64,000 nucleotides of DNA from Bryum argenteum (Eukaryota; Streptophyta; Bryopsida; Bryales; Bryaceae): the NCBI GenBank assembly GCA_037043015.1, contig CM073328.1:2281409-2345408 (forward strand), written 5' to 3'. This document shows, one piece after another, positions 35,677 through 49,000 of the stretch (position 1 is the stretch's first letter; each line of letters begins with the position of its first letter). A model generated the notes under the pieces. That model saw nothing but the letters and a program-made list of their open reading frames with translations, ran no database searches and had not been told where the DNA came from. The position numbers and the translations under genes were made by a program.

Positions 35677-36139
35677 GCCACCATTAGGAGCGTCAGGGAA
35701 TCTTAGAATGTCTATCGGAATGGGACGTTACTTGGGCGTGAGCGTAGAGCGTAGAGCGTAGAGCGTAGAGCGGAGAATTTCATATTGGAGAGCGGTGGTG
35801 AGAACATTTGTTTGGAAAATTTTTCTAAACATATAAAAATTCTAAATTTTATACAGAATATTCTAGAGAATATTCGAATATTCTTGACTTATTACCGTGG
35901 ATTTGGAACCCAAACCCGTGGAAATGAGGGAAAAAATTCTGAAATTTGGCTAACTTCAACAACATTCAAAAGACATGGAGACACTTATGGTGTGACATTA
36001 CTTAAACAATTTTGTGGACATAGATACTAATATATATTTTTTTTTAATGCTATATTGCAAAATATAGTCACACAACGTGTTAACTACACAGTCTAGGGTT
36101 AAGGGCGAATAGGGAATATAGTGTGGAAAACTATGACAT

Positions 36140-37655
36140 CTAAACTATGGCGAGCTCAAGGATGCCTCTCTCCATGATCATCTTCACCTCGTTGAAACTT
36201 AGGGTAGGCGCATGGATGAAGAGGTCTACATCTGGTTCAAACTTGCATACCAACACAAAGACATAGTATAGGTGCTTGCAAGGTCTATAAGGTTCTCTCC
36301 GCCCTAGTTTTGCAATTGTGCTTTTAAACACCGGACAAGTGCAATCTGGTAATGCACCTATTGATAGTTGATAAATTGCTTGCGAATCTGACTCCATGGA
36401 AATAATGCATCCAATTCCTGGCGATGGGACCATAGTAACCTTTAGTATCTTCGCCTGCATCGCACGGGCGGAATCAATATTCCGTGTGTGCTTAGAAGTT
36501 ACGTTGCATATGCGCCGGAGGTTCCTTGACTTCCTTGATTTTGGGAAGACGTCTGCATTCTCCGGCACTGGAATATGTGACAGGTCCCGTGGCGCATATG
36601 CAGTGTTGAAAGTGCGGTTGAGTGGAAGTCTCTCCTTCTGAGGGAGTCAGAAACCAGCATTCTCTAACGCCTCCATCTCCGAACGTGTCAGATTCGTCCC
36701 TATCTTCACGGGCCAGATTGTTGGGATTGGGGGTTGATCTTCAGTTCGAGAGAACGGCTCCACCCACTTCCGACGAGTGCCCTTCACACACCTCTCAATA
36801 TCATCGGGACAGAAGTAAAACTTCTCCACCTTCTTGCGGTGACCATTTTTAGGAGGCATTCATATTCCGGTATAAGTTGGTGCAGGTGTGGACTTCCCGT
36901 TTTGCACTATACGAGACTCGCATTTCTTCTTGGTCACTGCATGCTGTGCCCAACAGGACTTGGCTGAGGGCTCCTTCAATCGAGCAATATGCCATAAGTT
37001 TTCGTTCACTTTTGTTTCTTGTACAGCTGTCACCCGATTAATAGAGGCACCAGCGGATGTGGAAGATTCGATTGGGCGTGCTTTGTCTTCGCCGTCCTCG
37101 TGAATAGTTGTCAGACTCTCACCACATCCCCGGGTAACCCTTCTGCCGATTCGGGGACGCGAGAAATTCACAGTGTCAGGCCTATGGGTTTCCTCTTCCG
37201 CTCCGATTGGAACATCATGCTTCTGTTTCTTCGAACCAAAAATCTCGGCACCCTCCAAGTGAGCATCGCGAGTACAAAATATATCAGCCTCCGGGAACTC
37301 TATTACTGCCTTATTGAGAGCTGATGGATCGCCTGTTCTATGAGCCTTAAGTTGTGCACTGCAAAGTCGGAGTTCCTCCCTAGACGGACCATGTCCACCC
37401 GCTCCACCTTTGGTGTATTGATAGTATCCCACAACTTGAAGGAAAGCACGAACGTAATCATCAACAGCTGCCATATAGAGATCACCACCCTTATTTCCTG
37501 AAGCTTGCAACCATTTGTTATGATTGGATTCTGCAAGGTTGCAGGATGGCATCTCAGCTAGCTCTTCAGGAGATAATTTTTGTTCCTGCCAGGTACATAA
37601 GCATTGCTGTCAGGCTCAAAGTGTAGGAAGAAGCAATTTCGTTGACGAAACTGCC
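36140..37655 (-). pseudogene. SWIM-type (MULE-like) transposase, C-terminal part
   Basis: The minus strand from ~37655: RQFRQRNCFFLHFEPD, a one-base shift near 37590, then TWQEQKLSPEELAEMPSC, NLAESNHNKWLQASGNKGG, a region of ~200 residues, and a SWIM-like zinc motif near the end (CTCPVF...YRPCKHLYYVF: C-x-C...C-x-H). The frame from 37552 to 36140 is one and the same but carries two in-frame TGA stops (36860-36862 and 36647-36649). SWIM fingers near the C terminus are typical of Mutator-like transposases. The catalytic DDE part is absent here. A possible N-terminal piece is at 42185-43445 in the same orientation. I am fairly sure of a transposon origin, less sure of the superfamily. Confidence 0.55.
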
Positions 37656-40600
37656 TACTAAAAATAGATTTTTTTTTTGTTTTTTTTTTTTTAAGGAGAT
37701 AATAATTTACGTTTATCCCGACTTAATTGTAAAATCGAAATTACTATAACTTGAAATTACCGTAGTAAGCTTTCACTTACTAGTTCCATGAATCCACCCC
37801 ACTGTCTATAGCGGTGATGCCAATACGAAAGCTGTCGGATGCCATGTATTCACTTTATCTTCCCTTACACGTTTATTGGTGTAAAACCCATGTTCAGGTG
37901 ACTCGTGTATCGTTCCACCATTCTCGATTGACCAAGACAAGTAGTGCTAGAACACCCAAACCCACAAACGTTTCCTAGTCCCAACTTATGTTTTAGCATA
38001 GGACCCTAGGGTATCCCTTTGCAAGAGGGGATGCACAAAGACTCTTTCCCTTATGTTTATCGTGATTGAAACTTCCACACTTAAACTCTACACACACACA
38101 CACATTCTAAGGCACACATTAGGATCCTCACAACTAATCCGTCCCTATCCGTCCGAACTAGCAGTCACGCAGCCGTCCCGTTACCCTATCACCCTTTCCT
38201 AAATGATGCCCAACAGCTCCGAATCCGGCTAGAAGACGTCTACACGTAGTCACGCATCGCGCTTAATCCGTCCTCCGAGACTACAGAGAGAAACCCAAGT
38301 CAAGAGCAACTGGAGGCCGGATTGGAATCCGTCCTCACACACCGTCTCCCGAACCTTCCGGCGTGTCTTACATGGTTGTTTTCCTCTTTGAGCACGCATC
38401 CATGGTCCAAAGACACAAGGCACTTTGGAATACGCCCAACCCGACTTCAACTCCAAAGTTGGAGCGATCTAACAAGGAATCTGGATTCCTAACTCCCAAC
38501 TTATAACACACATAGTAGATCCGGCATTCCAAGCACTCAACTTTGGAGACTCTGGAAATGATCACACCAAATATGCGCATAAGAAGGTTTGATTAACACT
38601 CAATGCTTTGGGAATGTTTTAGGTGGCCAAACTTCCACCTATAAGTACTTCTAAGTCAACGACTTAGATCCCTAACTCCCGATTGTTCAGAGGAGCATAG
38701 CCTACATAGAAGCCTACTCCTCAAAAAGCGGTCACGACATTCCCAAAAAGAAAACACTATAAAATGGGCTAGGTCGGATACCAATTGGATCCTAACCCCG
38801 GCCGTCCCGTTAGCCCGTTAGCCCGAGAAGAAGACGTCCTACCTCTTCCTTCGCTAACTAACTCCGGGTGGTCTTCCGCTTCACAAAAGTGTGTCACGGA
38901 ATGCCCCTCAACACTCTCTTGCCCGGGTTATCACGTACTCGACTCGGCTGAGTTAGTCTGAGGAGGGGTGGTCTTCAACTCTTCCTCTTGGAATGCCGAG
39001 GCCGAGGTCGTGTGACTCCATGCTCCGGGGACTTCTCGGATTGGGCCGTGACTTCCTCTTTCTTTGTCACCGTATTCTTGGCCGGAAAGAGAGAGTGCTT
39101 TGGAGCCTGCATCCGAAACATGGGGTTCACCTTCGCCCTGCCAAGCTAGGTCCCGTGATAAGAGTGCGGCCCAAAGATCCGACCTTCTTTGGCTCCGCCG
39201 GAGTCTTGGCATGGAAGAAGTGAAGCCGGCATCACTACCTCCTTCATTGCTCTTGTTGGATGCTCTTGCAGCATCCCGCACCATTGGCGTTGCTCTTCTC
39301 CACTTTCGTAGCGTACGTCTTCGCCGCCAAGAGGAACTTCTTGAATGTCTCCGCCTTGAAAACCTCCGACTCAAAATTCCGGCCTCGAACAAGTTCGCCC
39401 TCTGACTAGTGGGAAGTTGGAAAATGGATACTCGCGCATTTCTACGAGCTTCACGACCGCACCCTTGCCGTGATTACGGCCTGCCATTCCGACCAGGAGT
39501 TCCTCCTCCCTTCTCATGCCCACCGTCTCGTGGGAGTTCCGTCTATTTTCCAGGGACCAGCTTGGTCACTTGCTTCTCCATTTGTCGAAATTGCTCCGAG
39601 TCAAGGTGGAATCCCACTTCACCTTGACCTCCAATAGAACGTCTTCACTCCAAATTCTTGGCATAGCTTCATGCAAGATTTCTTGGTAGAGAAGAAATCG
39701 GCACCTGCTACCAACTGAAGTGGTGCCATGCTTCGCCTCATGGGATCCGGGTGATTGGCGGACGGAAAGAAGTGGGGAAGTCGAGGTCGTTGGATTCATG
39801 GGGTTCTCCCAATCGGCCGTAAATTCCCCTTCATCTACCGGCCAAGGTCTCCGTGCCTCGATCCATGAGTTCCGGCCTCGGTCGGATTCGTCCGGGAGGG
39901 ACGGGGACGGAAGGATGATTACCTGCGATCGCATGCAATGGTTAGGTTGCCTCCGAGCCGCTCTTGAGGTCGTCGGGTGGAACGCCCCTTCATCTCGATC
40001 CGACCTCGCCCTCCTCCTCATCGTTGACACGGCCTCGCTATCCGTCTCTCCTCCGATTGAATACGCCGTTGTTTTGCGGCGACATCCGCGCGATCTCATA
40101 GTTCGACTCCTCCTCATCCGTCCAACCTCCTCCTTCTTAAAAATGAAGACTTAAAGAAAAGGAGTAATAGGGCTAGGACGGGTTTTACCTACGTTCTCCA
40201 TACGCCGGGCGACCAAGTCGCGGATGATCATCCCCGATCCGTCTCTCGTTGCCACGCAAGGAACCCAAATTGTTGGCCATGTACTTGAAATGAGTAGATG
40301 CGATTCTCCCCGTGAATAATCGGTTCAAGAACTTGACATCTATCAAAGCTCCCTCAAGTTCTTACAATCTTCTATTGAGTAGCCGTTGTGCATCTGCGGA
40401 TCTCCGTGAACGAATATTACCTACTACGTTTCCGCCGTCAACCAAGACAATTTTGGAAATTGTTGCTCTCCATCTTGCCGTCCGTCAAATGCCGGCTTCC
40501 CTCTAACTCATCCCCTATCATTTGACGTGCGCATCTACCTTGATCTCCAACCATCTCATGGTGCTCGCAAAACCCTGGCGCGTATCACAAAAGCCGGCTA

Positions 40601-42184
40601 ATCCCATCCTCTCGAAATCTTCCGTCAGGTGGCTTCTTTGGTCCTCCTCGGGAATGCATGGTGACACGAGATTAGATGGAGAAAAGAAGAGAGGAAGAAG
40701 GAAGACAAGATGAAGACAAGGAAATCGGAAAAGAAGAAGAAGAGAAATAGAGGTCGGATGGCTTGGAAGTGGTCTCTACTTTTTAATTGCCATTCCTTCG
40801 TCTTAAGTCCAAAAGACGGACGGGCGGGCGCAAGAGCGACAAGGGGAAAGCGAGGAGGCAATGTGCACCCGCCCCTAAAATCTCAAATATCGAAGATCAA
40901 CGAGTTAAGTCCGACCATCATTGACTATGGTCGGCCATTTGTACTTCCCGCCGGGGAAAAGATTTCAACACCCCATTTATTTTATTCTTCGCCACTCTAC
41001 AACCTTTACCTACATCATGCTTTATAATCCGGAAAGCTCTACTGGAGCTCTATCTAGTGTAGAAATCTCAAAGGAGTTGAAGAAAAATCGAGTGAGTTAA
41101 TGGGGAAACAATTTTAGCTAAGTCCTTTATTTGTAAAAAGCTAATTGCCTTATAACAAAGGAACTTAACAAATACATAGGTCGATTCTAAACACTATACT
41201 TATTCTTAATGATTAGAACATAATGGCCAAAAATCGAAAAAACGGGTCCGACAAAAGCCATAGGCCTAGGTGGTAGAGGCCATTCTCGGAGGTGGCGTTT
41301 GAGGATGACCAACACGATCATTTTGCCAAACACCGGGTCTCTCCTTCTCCTAACGGATGAACGAGCATCAACTTGATCATTTTGAGAGGGGCCCGATGTT
41401 GACTTGCTTGCAATTCAAGAAAGATGTACTTCTTGGTATGAGTTTCTAATGATTGCGTCCCAATGAAAGTAACAAGTCCTCCTAACTTCCATGGAAATTG
41501 AAGGATCTCCGAACAAAATGGAACGATCCGCAGGCCCAAGGCCTTCCTTTGGCTTGAGCAACCTAAACCAAGAAAAATGGAAACTTAGTTTTGGGTACTT
41601 CTGCCTAGCCAACGTGGTTGGGATTCCTCCGGAAGACAAGTTGAGCTTGAGATCTTGATTGAAAATAACATGCAATGGTTAGAATGCTAACTAAGGCATT
41701 GGGTCGAATGACCGGCACGCCATGGTAGTCCATGGCTTCACTCCATGACATGGTCAAACATCATCCATGCATTGGAGAGGTCGCGCCTCCATGCTTGCAT
41801 CCGGGTTACAAGGTCGAACCTCTCAACAACCAAATTTCAAATCTTAAAAATGAAGACTTTATCGACTCGTCCCTTGGCCGGGGAACATGTTAAATTTCAA
41901 CGTAACTCCAAGTCCCTAATCCTCTTAGCTAATCAAACCATGCCATCACTAGGATGCCAAATCTCTAGTCCTTCCTACTTGAAAGAATAGATACGATTCC
42001 GGGCTTGGAGAGTTCAAGAGTTTACATCGAACAAAGACTCCTAAGTTCTTCAAGAGTTAGGTGTCCGGATTTGGGGTCATCTTCCTCGCGTAGAAGAATG
42101 TTACCTACTATATACCTATTGCATCTCAAGACAATTTTCAAATTGTTGCAAATTACCTCAACATGTCATGGATTAACTCATCTA
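37656..42184 (-). mobile_element. decayed retroelement block (LTR-like sequences and broken ORFs)
   Basis: Begins with a T-rich tract (37670-37695). 37770-38930 has the texture of an LTR/leader. Minus-strand frames at 40117-39566 (LLYQEILHEAMPRIW, LTRSNFDKWRSK) and 39392-38931 (ending TTPPQTNSAESST) lie to its right and look like Gag/accessory remnants. Two diverged copies of one sequence occur at 40290-40510 and 41990-42180 (AGATGCGATTC/AGATACGATTC, CAAGTTCTT/TAAGTTCTT, ATATTACCTACTA/ATGTTACCTACTA, CAAGACAATTTT), possible LTR or leader fragments. No pol domain is seen. It separates the two transposase pieces. Confidence 0.35.
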
Positions 42185-43445
42185 TCATTTGAATAAAAAT
42201 CTATAGTCTCCGACTTTGACAGGGTGCTCGTGGGTACCGATATGCACACATGCACGCTCTTGAATATCATCTCCAAAGACGTAGAAGATTTTGGCAGACA
42301 CAAAGCAACGCAGATCGGAGGTTCTCTCGCAAATCTTACGGACTAGGGTGGACGATGAGGGAGGCGGTTCACTTACCGAGAAAGGTTCTTTGGTGATACC
42401 TTCAAACTCCACCTCATTGACTACCGTCGCACGATCCGGCGTTCAAAGAAAGGGCACTTGTCATTGTGGCATTGGAGATGACCCACGCAATTTGAATATC
42501 GAAATGACAAGCCTGTGGTGTTGCTGATGTTAGTTGTCATCGTCCTAGTCCGACATGTCCGTCATACCGTTTGTCCATCCCTTCCATTGATCTTGCATTT
42601 TTGAGTACAAATGGAAGGAAGTGCCGGGGAGGACATATAGGGCATCTCCATTAAAAGATGGAGGCGAAAAGGATACAATGTGAGTAGGGATGGAATTGAA
42701 ATCTAGTTTCTTGAGTATATTCTTGCTACCGGGCATGCTACCAAGTTTGCGTAGACATGGAAGAATGTTTTTGGGTTTTCTGTTTGAGAGGATGGTGAGG
42801 GAGAGGCTAAGAATAGGGGGCGTTGATAGAAAAGAGTTCTCGAGAAATAGAGGAGATGGATGGAAGCTTGGCAGAAGAACGACGGGGTGGAACCGATGGC
42901 TTTCGTTCGTCATCGGATGAATCTGATATATCGATACTAACACGCTTGCCTGGTTCGATCTTGACACGAGCAAAGAGGGGACCAACGTTAGAGATCGTGG
43001 AGGAGCTACGAGGTGTTAGAAGTTGAGTGGAGGCGTTCATAACCGACTCTGTCAAACCGTATAGGCGATACTTTCCTAACTTCAGCTTCCACATGGTAGC
43101 GTTATTATCTAAGACGACTGGTTCTACAACCGTGGAGTACAGGACATGATAAGTTTGAGGATCAAGAACGTCGGTTTCTAACCACAATCTGGATACATCA
43201 TAGCCAAAGCGAATTGCAAGCCAAGAAGAGGTTACTTCAGCCACACCATCAGGGCCAGGAGGAAGACAGAGAGGGACATCAGAGGCAACTGACTTAATTT
43301 CGATCAGATCCGGAGAAGGAGGCTCCGTGGTGGAAGCCATGACTTCAGCCACGCCAGGGCGAGGAGGAGGACAAGCGGGGACATCATAGGCAACTGACTT
43401 AATCACGATCAAATCCGGGCAAGGTTGCTGAGAGGAGGAAGCCAT
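42185..43445 (-). pseudogene. probable N-terminal part of the SWIM-type transposase, decayed
   Basis: The minus strand from ATG 43445: MASSSQQPCPDLIVIKSV, an internal duplication of ~45 residues (PDLIVIKSVAYDVP / PDLIEIKSVASDVP), then SSWLAIRFGYDVSRLW and KLKLGKYRLYGLTESVM, and an acidic Ser-rich stretch (SIDISDSSDDERKPS). The frame breaks near 42810; later frames give SIPTHIVSFSPPSFNGD, then LVRKICERTSDLRCFVSAK and ACVHIGTHEHPVKVGDYR, where coding sequence ends at the retroelement block. The assignment to the same transposase as 36140-37655 rests on shared orientation and on my impression that HPVKVGDYR-like blocks occur upstream of the catalytic domain in such elements; treat it as inference. 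Confidence 0.4.
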
Positions 43446-43487
43446 GATTGAAGCTAGTACAAGAGAATGAACGAAGGAGTGGTACAA

Positions 43488-44070
43488 AAGAGATAATGAG
43501 TACCTGCGGCGATGTTTATGTACTAAAATAATGTACTCTTGTAATTAGTAAATGTAAAAAGAGTTGCAAGTTTATCTAGTGAAACATATTCGAAGGGGTT
43601 GACTGTGAGGCTAATATTGGACGCACGAACTCCACAACGTATACGTATTTAAAACGTATCATGTAACCACTTTGTTTAAATATAGAACACACGCATTAAT
43701 TAAGCACTAGTATTAAGATGGTGAAACTAATTAAGGAATTAAGATTTGAATTTGAGACGGAGGCCGCCACTGTCAGAGAATAAGAGCGCCAGAAAGGCTA
43801 CTTGAAAATAGATTAGTATATTGTGTCAGACACGGAATCTGAGTAAAAGATTTTGTACTGCATCGGTGTGCGAAAGTGGCTATGAGTGTTGATGGGTTAC
43901 GCGTTTAGAGTAGTTAGGGTTTAGGAAGAACGACACATCCAAAGAGTATAAAGTCATCGGGTTACAAGAGATATTCCTCTTTGTTTCTGTTGTATGATAT
44001 AGTTGTATATTCAGAGTCACGCTTTTGAGAATATCGTGTCTTAAGAGCGAGGAGTTTGTGATTGTTTGCA
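43488..44070. other. divergent intergenic region, no gene seen
   Basis: AT-rich promoter-type space between the minus-strand gene remnant and the plus-strand gene at 44071. It has no frame of interest. Confidence 0.45.
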
Positions 44071-44873
44071 ATGGAGGGTGATAGTAGTCAAGTCGAGAGA
44101 GGGAAGGATGGAGTACGCGGGAAGAAGAAGAGAAGAGGTGGCATAAAGTTTTCTGGATCGAAAGCATTGCGGCGGAGTGCCATGCGGAAGAAAGATGCGC
44201 CGGATGTGTCTGATGACGATCATATGCAAGACATAGATGAAACGATTGATGAGTTCCTTCCCGGGAGGTTTAGAAGGAATGTAAAGATTCGAACATTGTA
44301 CTTGGACGATGTTACTGAGAATACTGCGGGTGAAGACGAAGAAGAACGGCTTGATTGGAACGAAGGAGTGAAGGAGGTAGAGGCTAGTAAGAAATCGCAA
44401 AGCAGGAGTGGATCTCAAGAATTTGAACGTGATAGCGTGGATAAAGAGTTCGAAAAAGTAGTAAGTATAAATGGGAGTCTGGGTTTGCACAATGTGTTAA
44501 AGTTGATGTGATATACAGTCTTAAATGTTTTAATGGGTTTGTTCAGTGGGATGATATGGAGACATTCGTTGATGACATCTTTGGTGTTCATCCTCAGCAA
44601 TTTGAAGTCGAAACACATGGAGCAACCCAGGAATGTCAAGTGCAAGAACGGAATGCAGTGGATGGCCATGAAGAAAAAGACGAAATGGAATTTGACCCGG
44701 AACGTTTACCGGTACAATTTCCAAACCTTAGACAGGAGGTAGATCTAGGATGTCGACCTGAGTTTATGATTTATGAACACCCTAATGGCTTCATTCAATG
44801 TTGGTTGATAGACAATAATGAGTTCCCTTGGGCCGACCGTGAGGACGTGGACGAAGTAGATGCTGATAGTTAA
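44071..44873 (+). CDS. unrecognised acidic protein, two exons
   Basis: Exons 44071-44460 and 44547-44873 join in phase 0 (donor GTAAGT, acceptor TTGTTCAG) to 238 residues. The N terminus is strongly basic (GKKKRRGGIKF, RRSAMRKK), likely a nuclear localisation signal; then an acidic middle (DDVTENTAGEDEEERLDW) and a C-terminal domain with aromatic and acidic residues (FVDDIFGVHP, EFMIYEHPNGFIQCWLIDN). No known domain recognised. Divergent from the decayed transposase N-terminal piece and only ~0.6 kb from it, so it may be a companion gene of that element. The frame is intact. Confidence 0.6.
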
Positions 44874-46051
44874 CGTGCCACTAGGATGTAGACCCATTGA
44901 AGCCTTTAATTCTACATGTATTAGAACAGAAATTGGATATATTGTGAGAAAAGTCCAATTTATGTGAGACGGTCGCACATAAATAAAGACCATAGCCCAA
45001 CAATTCTTAGATGACATTTTTAGTAGAGAACATTCTAAACTCATATTCGGTGCTATATAAAAAGAAAAATAAAAATAGTGATATCTTATCTATATTGTTA
45101 TGTACGTTACCGAAACCACTCATGTCGCAGTAAATCATCATTTTATTATGTTATACGGCAAACTCCCCATCTAGCACTGTCGTCCACCTGCGTCTTCGAA
45201 CGCCCGGATAGCATAAGACGGCGGCATTGGGAGATAGTCGAATTGAAGCGACATTCACGTACCAAACTCTCTCATCATCAAAGTCATGAAGTCATGTAGA
45301 CTTAAAGGATATAAGTGCGATCAAAAAAACTTCCATCGTGAGCTATCGAGTAAGGTTGTTTATCATTCGCGCTGGTATTATAAAGCTGCGTATGTTTTGG
45401 AGGAATAAAGTAGAAGTGAACTGCTAGTAGCTTCTATGTAGAGTGTTGGCGCACAAAAGCCGTGTCTGGGATATCGGTCTGCGCGCAAAAGCCAGAATTG
45501 TTTGACTTAGTAGCTAGAAGCATATACCTTTAGCACACGGCATTCTAGCAATTCGGTCGAGGATCTGGACTGAACTGCCAGCAGAGGCCGGATTTCCTGC
45601 AGAGTCATCGGAGACGGGCACCAAAGTTACATCACCCTCCCGATCAGATCGTCGACCGCAGATAGTAGACCCCCCGCGTAGGTTCGGAGGTTTGGAGATC
45701 TTAAATGCCAGCGCAGCGCAGATGGCGGGCTGTCTGCCGCATAAGCAGGCTGATGCCGCATAAGCGGGCTGACTCCACCGAGGTGCCGAACTTTATGCAT
45801 GCCTTTCTCGAAAGCGCCGATGGTATATTTTCAGGCTGCGCCTGTTGCAGAGATGAGCGTGACTTTCGTGATAAGGTTCCTAGATATCCTCAGCTGGCTG
45901 TGAGGCTCATGATCGGAGGTCATGTTGAAAACCGAGAACTGCGAAGGAGGTCTGCTTTGGTGCGGGTGGGAGAGATACATTGCTAGAACAAAGTACTATC
46001 ACGGAGAGAGGAATTAATCTTCCTTTCTTTCACTTGCAGTGCGAATCGAAG
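44874..46051. other. upstream region of the ParB-methyltransferase locus, no gene seen
   Basis: Holds a faint GC-rich stretch at 45180-45240 (CGAACGCCCGGATAGCA, AAGACGGCGGCATTGGG) resembling a decayed unit of the GC-rich repeat, and a near-duplicate of GCCGCATAAGC(A/G)GGCTGA at ~45736-45770. A CACTTGCAG splice acceptor at 46031-46039 just before ATG 46052 suggests a 5' UTR intron. Confidence 0.4.
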
Positions 46052-49000
46052 ATGGCGAGGTGCGGAGGGGAGATAACGGCAATGCAGGACCCAAGCCAAA
46101 TCGTTGATGTAAGCGCCCCCTCCACGTTTTTGATCTCTGGGTGGCGAAGGATGTACTGGAAAACCACTGGGAAGTTCAAGGTCACCAAAGTTCAGACAAT
46201 CGCGTCGACGGGCATACGCTTTCCTGAGCAGGTATGTGATGATTATCTTCTCAGAATGTCAGTGCATGCCCGAATTTGAAGCGTCAATGAATTTGAGCTC
46301 GACAATTGAGTCCTGTAGAAGCCGGCTGGTATCCTCGTTTGAATGCAGCCTCGTAGACTCGCAGCCTCGCAGCCTCGCAGCCTCGCAACCTCACAGCCTC
46401 GCAGCCTCGTAGACTTTTTGCATGAGCATTGACATTGACGGATTTGCTCGCGAGATCGGTGTGGTTAGAATATGCTCGCGGAATCCTCGTTCTGTTTTGT
46501 GGTTAGAATGCGAATCTACTCGCTTGTAGCCATGTACAAGCTGGCTGGGAAGATAGGTTGAAGGCATGGCCGAATTCGCAGCCTCTTTCACTTTCAGCGC
46601 TTAGTATGTGTGAACCAGCTGCCTCGTGAATCTGCTCTGTTTGAGTTGTTTCGTCCGCGAAACTACCTTGCTTGAAGCCATGTAGTAGGTTCGTGGGGGG
46701 GACGATGGAAAGCATGGCCGAACTCGCAGCCTCGTGCACTTCCAGCATGAGCATCGAGCTAGGCAGAATTCCCATCCTCGTTGCCCTGGTGGAGATCGGT
46801 GGACCACTTCACCTCGGCACTTTCGTCAACGAAACATCCTTGCTTAAGAATTTTAATACTTCAGATCGGTGTGCTTGAATTATGCTCCCCGAATCCTTGT
46901 TTTGTTCATGTGAGTAGAGTGTGCAAGATCTGCTCGGAGCCCTGTCAAAGCCGGTTGGAACCTCGTTTGAATGCATGGCCGAATTCGCAGCGTTTTTGAC
47001 TTCAGCGAGCGCTGTCTGCGTAGACTAGCTGACTCGTGAATCCGCTCACGTCGAGCACTTTCGTCAACGAAACTACCTATCTCTCTGTGGTTGCAATGGT
47101 TGAGATCTCAAGGCTTAAAATTTGCTCGTGAACCCCCTTTGAATGAGTAGCCCGAATTTGCAGCGTCATTGACTTACAGCTTGACGATTGAGCCCTGTAG
47201 AAGCCCTCTCGATCCTCGTTTGAATGCATGCCCGAATTTGCAGAGTCGTTGCCTTGTCTGGTACTAAAACTACCTTGCCAGAATAAGATCGTGGATCCAC
47301 GTTTGATTGCGAAGCCCGAATTCACAGCGTCATTGACTTTGCGCATGACCATTGAGCCCTGTTAAGCTTTCTGGATCCTCGTTAGTTTCATGCCCGCATT
47401 CGCAGCGTCGTTGCCTTGCCTTAAACTGAAAGTACATTGCCCTCTCTGCGCATCGAATATGCGCATCGAATTCTTATTTTGTGCTTGTCGTTAGAATGTG
47501 AAAGATATGCTCGGAGCCGTATAGAAGCCGGCTTAGATCCTCGTTTGAATATTAGCCCGGATTCGCAGCCCCTTTACTTTCAGCATGAGAATGGAGCGTG
47601 GGCTTGCTGTCTGGGAACCTGCTTACCTCGAGCACTATCTACAGCGAAAGTACATGGCTCCGAGCCTAGCAGATTTCGCAGCCTCGTTGGCTTATTCGAT
47701 ACCTGTGGGCCACCTTAACTCGGCACTTTCGTCAACGAAAGTACCTTGCTCCGCATTTCTTTTGCTTGAGATCGGTGTCCTAAGAATGGGGTCGTGGAAT
47801 CCAAGTTTTGTATTCTGGTTAGAGTGCGAAACTAGCTTGCTCGGACCCCTGTAGATGCTGGCTGGGAGAGAAGTATGAATGCATGGCCGAATTCATAGCT
47901 CTTTGACTTTTAGCGCGATTCCTGCGTGATCTAGCTGCCTCGTGAACCTGCTCACTTAGAGCACTTTCGTCAACGAAACTACACTGCTCCTTAATCCTTA
48001 TGCTTGAGATCTGTGTGCTTAGAATATGCTCGCAGTATCCTCGTTTCGTAATTGTGATTAGAGTGTGCTAGATCTGGTCTGAGCCCTGTAGATGTTGGCT
48101 GGATCCTCGTTTAATGCATGCCGAATTCGTAGACTTTGAGCGGGCCTGCTGTCTCGTGAACTTGCTGCCTCGTGAACCTGCTCACCTCGAGCACGTTCAT
48201 CAACGAAACTAACCTGCACGGAGCCTATTAGAAGCTGGCTGGGAGAGTTTTGTCTTTGCTTCGCCGAATTCGCATTCTCGTACTCTCAGCGAGCGATGTC
48301 TGCATGTTGTAACGGCCTCTTGAACCATCTCACCTCGAGCACCTTCGTCAACGAATGTACCTTGCTCGGAGCCCTTAAGAAGGTGGCTGGGATGGACGGT
48401 ATGAATGGATGTCGCAATTCGCAGCCTCGTAGACTTTTAGCGAGCGCTGTGTAGTAGCGGCCTCGTGAAGCAGGTCTCCTTGAGCACTTTCGTCAACGAA
48501 ACTACCTTGCTCCGCAATCCTAATCCTTGTAATTGGTGTGCTTAGAATATGTTCGTAGAATCCACGTTCTGTAATTGTGAGTAGGGTGTGCAAGATCTGC
48601 TTGGAGACTTGTAGATGTCCGCTGGATCCTCGTTTGATTATTGCCGAATTCGTAGACTTTGAGCGGGCGCTGTCTCGTGAACTTCCTGCCTTGTGAACCT
48701 GCTCATCATGAGCACTTTCGTCAACGAAACTACCTGGCTCGGAGCCTATTAGAAGCTGGCTGGGAGAGTTTTGTCTTTGCTTCGCCGAATTCGCATTCTC
48801 GTACTCTCAGCGAGCGATGTCTGCATGTTGTAACGGCCTCTTGAACCATCTCACCTCGAGCACCTTCGTCAACGAATGTACCTTGCTCGGAGCCCTTAAG
48901 AAGGTGGCTGGGATGGACGGTATGAATGGATGTCGCAATTCGCAGCCTCGTAGACTTTTAGCGAGCGCTGTGTAGTAGCGGCCTCGTGAAGCAGGTCTCC

